From Polychytrium aggregatum (Eukaryota > Chytridiomycota > Chytridiomycetes > Polychytriales): a DNA stretch of 64,000 nt. Below the pieces are notes generated by a model, which made no database searches, was not told where the DNA came from, and saw only the letters and a program-made list of their open reading frames with translations. The position numbers and the translations under genes are program-made. Shown here piece after piece: positions 9,881 to 19,177 of this stretch. The first letter of the stretch is position 1; every line of letters starts with the position of its first letter. Location of the stretch: positions 62,001 to 126,000 of the forward strand of contig NW_026516250.1 in assembly GCF_025602895.1 (NCBI RefSeq). Direction: 5' to 3'.

Positions 9881-12253
9881 TCACTTTGGCAGCCTCCGAG
9901 TGAAGACCGCCGGTCGCTCTCCGATCTCCACAATCGACCTGCATACTGTGATCATGTTGCGCGCCGCATTGACGTCGCGATTCCACACTGTCCGGCAGCT
10001 GGGATTCTTGCAGCTCCTGACAAAGTGGGAATTCGCAACACTGGGCGCATCGAGTCCTTCCAACCGAACTGGCTCCAGGCACTTGGAGCACACCTGCGAG
10101 GTGTTGAACTCGTTCGTCGAGGCCACCTTGACGCTTCCATGATGGTGATTGGGACGGCGTCGGTGGTGCTCGAATTGCTCAAAGTACCGAGCAAATCGCT
10201 GCCTCCGAGGGCTGGATGCATAGCCCTTGCCTTGCCGCCATGACGCATTGCCAAAGGCGATCACCACATCGGTCCGTATCGGGACGTGCTTCAGGACGGC
10301 CTTGCACATCCTGTCGACGGCCACTTGGCGCCTCTTGTGGCCCGTGAAGCGATGGTGACGGGCCTTCTTGCCAAGGTGGAAGTCGAGCTGCACTCGCAGC
10401 TCCGGTCGCAGGACATGGGTGAGATGAACTTTGAAAGCCTCCGAGGACGACACCTTGGGCGAGGGAGTGGTCGACATCCAGGTCTCGATGTCGAGTCGCT
10501 TCTTCTTGGCATTGTGCCAGTCGGTGTTGGACGTATGGCCACACATGTGCTGGTAGTGGCCATTGGAGAACGAGACCACCTCGTCTTGGTGGCCCGGTGC
10601 TTGGATGACCGCCGTGAAGATGGAGCCGACTCCAGGATCGATGCCAATCCAAGTGGTGCGGTTGGGGTCTGGGTCGCCGATGTGGGCCTGGATACGCTGT
10701 TCGGCAGTCGGAGGAGGCTCGATGGTCTCGGTGTGATCGGTTCGACGCACAAACTTGACGAGGCCGATGGTGCATCCAATGCCATCGGTGCTGATCTCGT
10801 AGTTGAACAGCTTCTTGTTCACGTCTCGCTCTTGGAAGAGGGAACTACGCAGCTTGAAGCAACTGCGCCAGAGACGATCCTGGTTGTTGATGCCGTCCTC
10901 ACCTTCTTCCTTGAGCTTGTCCCTGGTGAGTCCAAGGCGCTTCTTTGGACCCAGGAGTTGCCAAAGAGTGACCGTGTCAATCTTGACATACTTGGCCCTT
11001 GCAGTGCATAGAGGAACTATCGTGCACACGGCCGGAGGAGTGTCGACGGCGAGCTGCTTGAGTGCCCAGTTGAGTCTGGAAGCCAGCTTGTTGATCTTGG
11101 CCTTGGTGGTGCCGAGCTCAGACTTGGCCGTGGTGAACCTCTTGTCGTCGGAGGGAATGTCTTGGGTAGTGAGCTCGTCCAGCTTGGCCTGGCGCTGCAG
11201 CTCGGTGACTCGGAGGGCGGGCATGTCACAGTCGATCCACTTGTGGACATTGTCGACCATCTTGTCCCGGGCGAGGATTCCCACATGGTGTGAGAGGCGA
11301 TGGAGGGCCCGGAAGCGGTCCTGGTCGTTGCTGTACCGAAACTCGTCCAGGATGTGGCCAAACTCGGGATAGAGGAACTCGAGATCGGCCTTGGGTGGAG
11401 TCTGCCCTGGTTTCTCGAAGAGCTCGAGACAGGCCTCGATGGCTTCGTGCTTGTGCTTGTTGGCAGGGAATACAGCAGCACAGAAGCGACGAAGGAGTCG
11501 CCAGTAGGCCAGGTCGAGGTGGGTGGTGCAGTTGGTGGCATAGGCATTGACAGCGAGAGTGAGAAGCTGACTGTGAGCACCATCAGGCAGACGAGGGGCC
11601 GGAGGCAGGTCTGCGTGCCGAGTGGTCTGGTAGTCGCGAAAGGAAGCGACCAGATGCTTGTTGTATTTCTTGGTATCCCTGGCCGTCGAGAGGGCACCGG
11701 CCTGGACAATCTTGAAGCACTGGCGAACGAAAGCAGGGGTGGACTTGGAGATGACGGGGACGGGAAGATCCTGCTCGATGCACCGGAGGATGTGCAGGTT
11801 GAGCAGCCTGGATGCCTCGAACTGGATCTGGGTCATGGCCTCGACGGTGGCCTGGATCTTGTCGCGGAGAGCGGGATTGAGACAACAGCCATCCATGGTC
11901 TGCTTGAAGCAGCTGAACTGAGGGGCGGATGACCTTCCATCCACGAGTGGGACGACAGAACTCTTGAGGGGCCGGTATTTGGGACACCTGTTGGTGTTGC
12001 AACGTTCGTGATCGGTGCCATCGCACTGGCGACATCGCTTGCCAGTACTCGAGGAAGTAGATGGACCAGGCTCGGTGGGATCGACATCCATTGGATCTGC
12101 AGAAGCAGTGGTGGTGAGCAACGGAGCAACAGACGACCAAGCATGCGTGGGGTCAGAATACGAACCAGAGACAGGCTCCGACTGTGACTTGGCTTTCTTG
12201 GGCCTGGGTGGCCGAGGCTGGCCATCACCGGTACCCTTGCGCTTCGGAGGCAT
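9881..12253 (-). CDS. Fz: Fanzor RNA-guided nuclease (eukaryotic TnpB homologue), intact
   Basis: An uninterrupted 790-codon frame without introns. The C-terminus carries the Fanzor signature, RuvC Asp then [TS][TS]xx then a C4 zinc finger then RD. D539 lies in the motif WIGIDPGVGSIFTAV. 178 residues later comes T718-S719, followed by Cys722, Cys725, Cys748 and Cys753, and NRDVNAARN with D760. The block AFGNASW..GKGYASSP (about 666-680) is in the place where Fanzors have a rearranged RuvC-II site. The N-terminus has basic nuclear-localisation-like patches (PPKRK, PRPKKAK) and a CCHC-like knuckle (C74, C77, H82, C85 or C90). Family members cleave DNA guided by an RNA encoded at the element end. 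The gene is downstream of, and co-oriented with, the transposase. All catalytic and zinc residues I can locate are present, so activity is plausible but unproven. Confidence 0.93.
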   Translation of the reverse strand: MPPKRKGTGDGQPRPPRPKKAKSQSEPVSGSYSDPTHAWSSVAPLLTTTASADPMDVDPTEPGPSTSSSTGKRCRQCDGTDHERCNTNRCPKYRPLKSSVVPLVDGRSSAPQFSCFKQTMDGCCLNPALRDKIQATVEAMTQIQFEASRLLNLHILRCIEQDLPVPVISKSTPAFVRQCFKIVQAGALSTARDTKKYNKHLVASFRDYQTTRHADLPPAPRLPDGAHSQLLTLAVNAYATNCTTHLDLAYWRLLRRFCAAVFPANKHKHEAIEACLELFEKPGQTPPKADLEFLYPEFGHILDEFRYSNDQDRFRALHRLSHHVGILARDKMVDNVHKWIDCDMPALRVTELQRQAKLDELTTQDIPSDDKRFTTAKSELGTTKAKINKLASRLNWALKQLAVDTPPAVCTIVPLCTARAKYVKIDTVTLWQLLGPKKRLGLTRDKLKEEGEDGINNQDRLWRSCFKLRSSLFQERDVNKKLFNYEISTDGIGCTIGLVKFVRRTDHTETIEPPPTAEQRIQAHIGDPDPNRTTWIGIDPGVGSIFTAVIQAPGHQDEVVSFSNGHYQHMCGHTSNTDWHNAKKKRLDIETWMSTTPSPKVSSSEAFKVHLTHVLRPELRVQLDFHLGKKARHHRFTGHKRRQVAVDRMCKAVLKHVPIRTDVVIAFGNASWRQGKGYASSPRRQRFARYFEQFEHHRRRPNHHHGSVKVASTNEFNTSQVCSKCLEPVRLEGLDAPSVANSHFVRSCKNPSCRTVWNRDVNAARNMITVCRSIVEIGERPAVFTRRLPK

Positions 12254-12382
12254 GGGGGCAGAGGATGCTGGATGCCTGCCAGTGGTACTGGTCAGAGTAG
12301 AGACTTTTTTTTATCGTACAATAGCGCGATGATCAGATCAAGGCGAGATGAGGGAAGAAAGCAGCAGGACGAAGGTGTGGCA

Positions 12383-12389
12383 TTTATAC
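12383..12389 (-). promoter_or_regulatory. TATA box candidate for the Fanzor gene
   Basis: On the minus strand the sequence reads TATAAAT, 130 bp upstream of the Fanzor ATG and between the transposase stop and the Fanzor start. This would give Fanzor its own promoter, separate from transposase transcription. Confidence 0.5.
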
Positions 12390-12438
12390 CCGAGAGCAGG
12401 AGCCCGTCTTTGCGGGCTGGTTGGGGAAGTGACCCTGT

Positions 12439-13335
12439 TCAAAAATCGCCGAGAGGTTCAAGCCAGGGATTTGAGCGTGAAAATGGCGGAGTGATTGGAG
12501 GGAACTCAACCCCAAAATTGATGGGGACTAAACCCCAAAATGATGGGGACTCAACCCCAAAGAAGTTCTCGATGGGATTGAAGTCGGGTGAAGCAGGTGG
12601 GGTGAAGATCACTGACCATCCTCGGCGCTCGATGCAGTCCAGGACAGCCCTTGTCTTGTGCATGCTGACATTGTCCATCACAATCACAGAGTCGTCTGGG
12701 AAGCTCGCTCGCTCAAAGAACTCGACCATCGAGTGTGTTTTGAATGATGTGGGGATATACATGCGATGCAGCACACCAGAGTGGTTGATGGCAAATGCAG
12801 CCGAGACAGACTTGTGTTTCATGTGATTGCGCTGGCGAAGCGGAGCACCCTTCGGTGAGTATCCGTAAAGAGGGAAAATGGATCTCCTGATCCCTGTCTC
12901 GTCGACAAAAACGAATCGCCGCGGGTCAATGGAGCGGACCTGGTCCCTGAACTGTGCCACTCGCTCATCCAGTCGCTTGGACTTGTAGAGGTGTGTTGCC
13001 CTCTTGTGTGAGAGACCTGCTCGGTGGATGGCAGTGTGGCAGAGTGAGAGTGATACTTTCCTCTGGAGGATGGACTCGAGCTTGCATCGCAACACAGGAC
13101 CAGTCTGGAACGGGTCCTGTTCAATCAGGGTGCGAATGACTGGACATGCCTGCTCGAAGAAAGTGGATATGCGGGCTGGGACTCGGGGTGACTCGGTTGG
13201 CTTGCATCCTCGGTGCCATCGATGGATGGTGCTCTTGGATACACTGAATATGGAGGCGACCTTACGCAGGCTATGGATGAGGGCGTAGCATCGCAATGCG
13301 GCGGTGCGAAAGTCGGATGTGTGGCGAATGGTCAT
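12439..13335 (-). CDS. Tc1/IS630-type DD34E transposase, C-terminus altered by a tandem repeat
   Basis: 298 residues, no introns. An N-terminal helix-turn-helix region (about residues 15-45, ...KVASIFSVSKSTIHRW) is followed by a DDE core: D145 in FVFVDETGIRRS, D221 in VIVMDNVSMHKT, and E256 in PDFNPIENFF, with exactly 34 residues between the second and third acids. This is the Tc1/IS630 spacing. Directly after the catalytic Glu the protein runs into residues encoded by three copies of a 22-bp repeat (about 258-281) and then about 17 unrelated residues, so the usual C-terminal helix after the Glu seems lost or replaced. Function would be cut-and-paste mobilisation of the element that also carries Fanzor. 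Activity of this copy is doubtful. Confidence 0.9.
   Translation of the reverse strand: MTIRHTSDFRTAALRCYALIHSLRKVASIFSVSKSTIHRWHRGCKPTESPRVPARISTFFEQACPVIRTLIEQDPFQTGPVLRCKLESILQRKVSLSLCHTAIHRAGLSHKRATHLYKSKRLDERVAQFRDQVRSIDPRRFVFVDETGIRRSIFPLYGYSPKGAPLRQRNHMKHKSVSAAFAINHSGVLHRMYIPTSFKTHSMVEFFERASFPDDSVIVMDNVSMHKTRAVLDCIERRGWSVIFTPPASPDFNPIENFFGVESPSFWGLVPINFGVEFPPITPPFSRSNPWLEPLGDF
12500..12564. repeat. Tandem ~22-bp palindromic repeat in the transposase C-terminal codons
   Basis: Three units with the plus-strand form GGGGACTCAACCCCAAAATGAT (first unit GGGAACT..., second GGGGACTAAA...). Each contains a GGGG/CCCC inverted pair around a six-base loop. The array begins immediately after the codons of the catalytic NPIENFF motif. 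Confidence 0.85.
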
Positions 13336-13392
13336 GGCCAGCGCGCGATAACATTGGGTAACAAAATATTCGATGAATGGTCAAAACCTGGG

Positions 13393-13405
13393 TGTCCCGT
13401 TTTTT
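13393..13405 (-). repeat. Right terminal inverted repeat
   Basis: TGTCCCGTTTTTT on the plus strand, the perfect complement of the left repeat. It lies 57 bp upstream of the transposase ATG. Confidence 0.6.
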
Positions 13406-13704
13406 ATTGGATTGCCTGTAACATTTCTCCGTTTGGCTGGCAGCCAAAGTTTTGTTGTGGATTTGGGCAGCATGCTCTTGAATACATCCAGTCGATATCT
13501 ACGGGTGACAATCAACCGGCGCACCGATATGATGCTCCACGAAGCATGGCATCCCGTGCAGGGACGATGCAGGGTTGTTGGGCGGAGGTCCGCCGGCATC
13601 ATGTCCGCCGCGCGCTTTCCCCATCCCCGCCATTCTTCTCCTCTGCCATCTTGCAGCTCCTTTCGCTCTCATCTCAGCTGCTCACTCAGCCCCCAGAACA
13701 AACC
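13406..13704. other. Upstream region of xylose isomerase
   Basis: About 300 bases between the transposon end and the xylose isomerase ATG. It ends in a pyrimidine-rich stretch, (C/T)-rich at 13615-13700, typical of the leaders in this window. No TATA box seen. Confidence 0.5.
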
Positions 13705-16470
13705 ATGTCCAGCCAGAGCTACTTTTCCAAGATTCAAGGGCCCATCCCCTACAGCGGCCCATCGTCCAGCGACCCGCTCAGTTTCCAATGGTACAACAAG
13801 GATGCCATTGTCCATGGTCGAAAGGTGAACGGTCCATCGCTGTTTGGCTTGCCGGCTGGATGCTCATACGGGATAGGTCCCGACTGCGAGTCTATCCCAG
13901 CACTGGATAACAACTGATGATCTCCTCCTGTCCAGATGAGAGACTGGCTGCGTTTCTCTGTGTGCTTCTGGCACACCTTCCGTGGTATCGGCGCCGATCC
14001 TTTTGGTGCTGCCACACTCGCCCGGCCCTGGGACACTGTCGATCTGGCTGGGGCCTCCTTTGCCGAGCTCGCCGCTTCGTGCAAGCGCAGGGTCGATGCT
14101 GCTTTCGAGTTCTTCAGGTCAGCGGGGACTGCATCTGGATAATTTGCTTTCCTCGTGCCCTTTCGCCGCAACACCGGATGCGATCGCCGCCACTCCAGCC
14201 ACCGCTACTTCGAAAGGCTCTCCCGAGCTATTCTGCTGCCCCACGGGATCGCCCTCTTGGTTCATTGGCGGTGCTGGCGCAGACGGATGCACCGGCGATC
14301 CTGGTGTGGTTATCTTATTCAAGGTTGATTCCGCCACCGCTCCCGCTTTCGCCTCCGGCAGCAAGCTCGGCGTCGATTACTACACTTTCCACGACCGAGA
14401 CGTTGCCCCCGAGCTCGACACTATCGAGCAAACGAATGCGCTCCTCGACGTCGTTGCCGACTACCTCTTGCAGAAGCAGAGCGAGACCGGAATCAAGGTC
14501 CGTGTGCCCCACCCCGGCTGCTTATCGTCCAATGCTTGCCAATGTTTGCCATCTCACGCGCCCACTCCAATCCAGCTCCTCTGGGGCACTGCAAATCTCT
14601 TCAGCAGCCCCAAGTTCATGAACGGCGCCGCAACCAATCCAGACGTCGTTGTATATGCCCATGCTGCTGCTCAGGTTGGTCGCGTGGGCGGTGCCGGAGC
14701 CGTCGGATGTTGCCTTGCCGAGACTGATCGGGTTTGTCTTCCGCAACATCTCCTGCAGGTGAAGAAAGCCATGGAGGTACGTGCGATACATCAGCCCTCT
14801 GTCCTGGCCGCAAGCACCATGGTTTTATAACTTCTGCTTGCCACCGCAGGTCACGCATAAGCTTGGTGGTGAGGGATACGTCTTCTGGGGCGGGCGCGAA
14901 GGCTATCAGTCCTTGCTCAACACCAATGTCAAGAAGGAACTGGTAAGTTGAGGCAACCGGAGCGGATGCCTCAACAGGCTGAGCAGTCACCGTTCCGGGC
15001 GCTGATACTGATCCTGCATCTACCCAGGACCAAATGGCCTCGTTTTTCCACATGGCTGTCGCACACAAGCAGAAGATCGGGGCCAAGTTCCAGTTCTACA
15101 TTGAGGTAGGGCCGGACAATAGTACGATCCAAAGGCACGATCCAAAGGGACTGGTACCGAGCTCGGTCGAATCTTCCTCTGACGTTGCCATTGCCTATGA
15201 TTTGCTTTTTGCCATCCGATGGCGAACCCAACCAGCCAAAGCCTCGAGAGCCAACTAAGCACCAGGTATATGCATCCGGCTTGCCCATCGGCAATACCGA
15301 CCGCTTGCCTGTTGGCGACCTGGCCAAATCGTGCGCACATCCATCAGTCCATTCACTCGTCCATTCATCTATCCATTCACTCGTCCATTCATCCAGTATG
15401 ACTACGATGCCCAGACAGTCATTGGGTTCCTTTATCACTATGGTCTCATCGAGCACTTCAAGCTTAATATTGAGGTAAAGCTCCTCGGCCCTCGAAACCC
15501 CGCTCTTGCTTCGCCATGCCCGATATCACATGCGCTATTCATATACTAATTGGCAACAATGTCTTCCATGCGGTGGCAGCCCAACCACACTACCCTTGCT
15601 GGCCATCAATATGACCACGACATTGTTCTTGCGGCTGCTTACAACATGCGTGAGTATCGGTTCGCAGACGGATATGCGATCGAGATGTTGTTTGATGGCT
15701 GCTGACATGCGCTTATCCAATGCCACTTGCAACGACAGTTGGTTCTATTGACTGCAACACAGGCGACGAGCTTCTCGGCTGGGACACGGACCAGTTTCTC
15801 ACCGACGAGCGCAAGGCCACGCTGGTCTTGAAGGCCGTCATCGAAATGGGCGGCTTCAAGACAGGCGGCCTCAACTTTGACTGCAAGGTGCGCCGAGAAT
15901 CGACGGATATTGAAGGTGAGTGCAAGTGCGGCTGGCGGGTTGCGCGATAGAGTGACTACTGGCCAAAAGTCGGGTCGACAAGCGGCTCCTCAGTGGTTTC
16001 GTGATCGGATTTGCCGACATTTTACGTACGCTAACCGTCATGGTGTCCTCGAACAACGGGCCCTATCTGCAATTCGTGATCCCACATGCTCCCCAAAGAC
16101 ATGTTCATTGCGCACATTGGCTCGATGGATACCTTCGCGCGCGGCCTCCTCAACGCTGCCCAGATCGTCGAAAGCGGCCGCCTGCGTGGGATGATCGACC
16201 ACCGCTACAAGTCGTGGACGGAGCACAGGGAAGGCCAAGCAGTCACCGCTGGCCAGTCGTCTTTTGAGGAGCTGGAGCAACTGGCCAAGAAGCACGGTCA
16301 GCCAGAGCTGCGCTCGGGCAAGCAAGGTGAGGGCACTGACATTCGCATGATACGCGGCCGTGCGTTGCGTGCCGGGCCCGGCAGCTCATATCAGCCTCTC
16401 TCTCTCTGGCTCAGAACTGTTCGAGCGAGTCTTTAACGACGAGCTTACCAAGTCCTCTTCGAAGCACTGA
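13705..16470 (+). CDS. xylA: Xylose isomerase
   Basis: Thirteen exons: 13705-13824, 13936-14117, 14362-14497, 14576-14674, 14759-14776 (18 nt), 14850-14942, 15028-15105, 15236-15265, 15397-15474, 15580-15649, 15739-15915, 16099-16326 and 16415-16470. They join in phase to 454 residues, the usual class II length. The active-site motifs are present in order: [28 protein letters not shown] (catalytic His and Asp), [49 protein letters not shown] (metal Glu), [14 protein letters not shown] (metal Glu and His), [19 protein letters not shown] and [15 protein letters not shown] (metal Asp). The enzyme interconverts D-xylose and D-xylulose in the cytosol. Most fungi use reductase plus dehydrogenase instead; isomerase is known in anaerobic chytrids, where bacterial origin has been proposed. 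The dense introns show this copy is fully eukaryotic in structure. Confidence 0.95.
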
Positions 16471-17093
16471 GATGCCGGCCGCATATGGGTACATATGGAC
16501 GTGCAGGATGTGCTGGGTGCGCATCCAGATGTATCGATGCTCACCGCCAACTACGAGCAGCCAACGATCGAGAGCTTGAGCCTGAACCTGAACCTGAGCC
16601 TGAGCCAGGACCGCACCGCGCCAATACAGGCGGATCTATCCAGTCGACGGTAGCTCCGGCCACATGTTCGTCGTGAGATGCTCGCTCAGCGTCCATGTCG
16701 CTCAGGGGGGCAGATGGGACGAGCATTCCATGGGATTTGCGATTTGGGTACCGAGGGACGCCAGGCAGGCCATGTGCGCCTCGGCATGGGAAAGTCTTTG
16801 TCGCCCTGACAAGACTGCGCTGGTTGGGTGTATTCACTATGGCCCAGAAGGAATATGCCAGGCAGGCCATGTGCGCTGCGACGTCGAGCGGCCTGCATCA
16901 CCTCAGCCACCCGCCGTGCACCAATATGGCGCTCTGGCCGGCAACGTGCCTCCTGCTTGGTGCTGATTCGCAGGACTGGTGGATATAAACGGGCCGGAGA
17001 CTTGACTTCCCAGCACCCCCCGTCCAGCCGCCTCTGCCTCTGCCTTTCGCCTCTGCCTCTATTTGCCGCCAGCACCGCCTGCCAAATCTCTCC
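16471..17093. other. Intergenic region and promoter of the membrane-protein gene
   Basis: Holds a (CCTGAA/CCTGAG)n hexamer run at about 16575-16605, a 20-bp direct repeat (16760-16779 and 16857-16876), and a TATA box at 16984. No coding exon is supported. Confidence 0.55.
16984..16989 (+). promoter_or_regulatory. TATA box upstream of the 17094 gene
   Basis: TATAAA, 110 bp before the ATG, followed by a pyrimidine-rich leader. Confidence 0.55.
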
Positions 17094-18238
17094 ATGTCGC
17101 CTCTGCAGACCCTCTTTGTCTGCCTCTTCGCCTTCCTGCTCGGGGGCGCTGAGGCCTCTCCCATTGCCCTCGCTGTCCGCAGCACCATCAGCGCCGGTGC
17201 CGTCAGCGTCACCCTGACTATCGGCACTATCATCTTTGGCATCCTGGCCATCATCGTTGGCCTGCTCTTCTGCTTCTTTGGCTACCGCCTCTTCCGCATC
17301 ATCTTCTTCTTTGCCGGTTTCTATGTGTTTGGTGAGTGCTCGCCCGCAACACCGGTCGGCGTGTTACTTGTGCCCGAGCTTCGCCATGAGTATGCATCCT
17401 AACCACCATTTCTGTTCTGCAGCCACCATCGCCTACATCGCGCTCATCCTGATTGAGCCCGCCAATGGCTGGGCTAACCACGACACCATCTACTGGGTCA
17501 CCTGCCTGATTTTCGGCATCATCGGTGCCATTCTTTCGGGCTTCCTCTTCCACCTCGGCCTGGCTTGCGTCGGCGCCCTCGGCGGTCTGTTCCTGGCTGG
17601 CATCATCCTCTCCTGGCAGAGCGGCGGCTTGATCCAGTCGACCTGGGGCCGCATCCTCTTCATTGTTATCATGGTGAGAGCGCTGTTGCCGATACCCTCC
17701 CACCTCGATGGCTGTCTCTGGATCAGACATTGCTGGCACACCTACTGATCCAAGCTGGTGCGGTCTCTCTGCAGGTCATTCTCGGCATCGTGCTTATCTT
17801 CGTCCTGGAGAAGCACATCCTCATCATCTCTACCTCGATTACCGGAGCCTACTCTGTCTTCTACGGCATCGACATCTTTGCCCAGACCGGCTTCACATCG
17901 GCTGCCCAGGCTTTCCTCGGCGACTATCATAGCCTGAGTGTCTTCATGTGAGTGATCCTGCAGTCGAGCCTCGCAATTGGACCCTGGTGGGCTGCCCAAA
18001 CCTTTGGCCACATTGCCTACCCACCAGCAAGCCATGCTGGTGTCCCATTCTGCTCTACTGATGCCCTCCGTCCGCGCCCTGCAGTACCAACTCCAGAATC
18101 TTTGCCATGCTGGCCTTCATGATCGTCCTGGCTATCATCGGTATTGCTACACAATACTGGATCAACCGCACCCGCGATCACGCCAAGCACATGAAGTCCA
18201 GCATCCGCGATCATGTCCGTCGCGCCGAGCGTGTTTGA
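17094..18238 (+). CDS. Multi-pass membrane protein, DUF4203/TMEM198-like
   Basis: Four exons, 17094-17331, 17423-17673, 17775-17947 and 18085-18238, join to 271 residues. A signal-peptide-like start (LFVCLFAFLLGGAEA) is followed by about seven hydrophobic segments rich in Gly/Ile/Phe with short polar loops, for example TIIFGILAIIVGLLFCFFGY and LVTCLIFGIIGAILSGFLFH-like stretches. A basic cytosolic tail ends HVRRAERV. The pattern fits the DUF4203/TMEM198 family of seven-helix proteins, whose biochemical role in fungi is unknown. The start is supported by the TATA box 110 bp upstream and by the signal sequence. Targeting to the secretory pathway or a cell membrane is inferred. Confidence 0.85.
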
Positions 18239-19177
18239 AGGGATTTGCCACTGTTTCGGCTGCGGAGCCTGACAGCCGTTAGCCCCGCTCAGCATTCCCG
18301 GCAAGGACAGGACTACATCTGCTTCCTATGCCGAGCTTTGCTTGTCCTCCAACAGAACCTCATTCCTCCCTGCCTGTTTTTCAGACCTCACTCCTGGTCT
18401 CGCAATCATTGTTATCATGCCACATGTCATCACCAAGTTTCCCATCACCGCCACCGCATTCACCACGGCACTCTTTGCAGCATCCGCCTCACTTGCCCAT
18501 CATCTCAACCTGTTTGTCAGTTGTACAGCCGGCACACTCGCACTGCGTGGCCTGCCGGCTTTTGTTTGCATTTGTATCATTCCAAGCGAAACCATCGACA
18601 TCATCACTCAAACCCTCCCCCTCCTCCTTCCCCGCCAAAAGGAAAGAGGGGAGTGTGTGGAGCCGCTCTGAAGCTTTAGAGAGCAATCAATACACTCAGT
18701 CCGGAAACACGGCGAGAAACCACCAGTTCCCAATTGGCATCGTTGCTGCTGCTGTCAGCTATCGCTGGGACGCTTGTCTTCGGATGGGTCTCATTTCGTT
18801 CCCCGATGCAATAGCCACGTGCGATTATATCTAGTTCTGTATTGTGCTCGAGACAGAGAGACAAGCGGTAACGAACGGACGGAGGCACTATGAGGCCGGG
18901 AACACAACCGATAGAGCAAAGTGCGGCGAGAGAGAGAGGAGTAGAGGGGAGGGCGGAGACATATACGGGAGATGACTGCAGGAAGAGAAAGAGCCGACTA
19001 TGGAGCAGGAGTGAGGAGTGCCACCAGCGGAGCGGAGCGGGGCATGAGGAATAGATGTAGGCTGGACGGACATGCAGTTTCGGGCCTGCAGGTCCTCTGC
19101 CACTGATCAAGCAGCCCTTTCGGATACAGGGCCGGCTTTGATGGCTTCTGGGCTGTTGATCGCTGAGCACTTGTCTG
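18239..19177. other. Convergent intergenic region
   Basis: About 940 bases between two convergent stop codons. The part near 18880-18970 is purine-rich with GAGA runs. Open frames on both strands have low-complexity composition and no recognisable motif. It probably holds the two 3' UTRs. Confidence 0.55.

Larger units (their letters stand above)
9796..13405 (-). mobile_element. Fanzor-bearing Tc1/IS630-type DNA transposon
   Basis: Two open frames on the minus strand, a DD34E transposase (12439-13335) and a Fanzor nuclease (9881-12253), are bracketed by a perfect 13-bp inverted repeat, AAAAAACGGGACA inward, at 9796-9808 and 13393-13405. The repeats lie 72 and 57 bp outside the coding ends, as expected for termini. 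Similarity continues weakly inward (CCAT and GTTT blocks). I could not identify a TA duplication, so exact ends are uncertain by several bases. The element fills most of the gap between the bestrophin-like gene (stop 105 bp away) and xylose isomerase (start 299 bp away). Fanzor genes are known passengers of several eukaryotic DNA transposon superfamilies, including Mariner. Confidence 0.8.

Noticed and set aside
12500-12564. TTGGGG-like motifs as a telomeric repeat
   Set aside because: The 22-bp unit is palindromic and TTGGGG is not tandem at 6-bp spacing, so this is not telomeric.
18676-19170. 164-codon minus-strand frame downstream of the ABC transporter
   Set aside because: No motif, purine/pyrimidine-biased, and located in the convergent 3' region.
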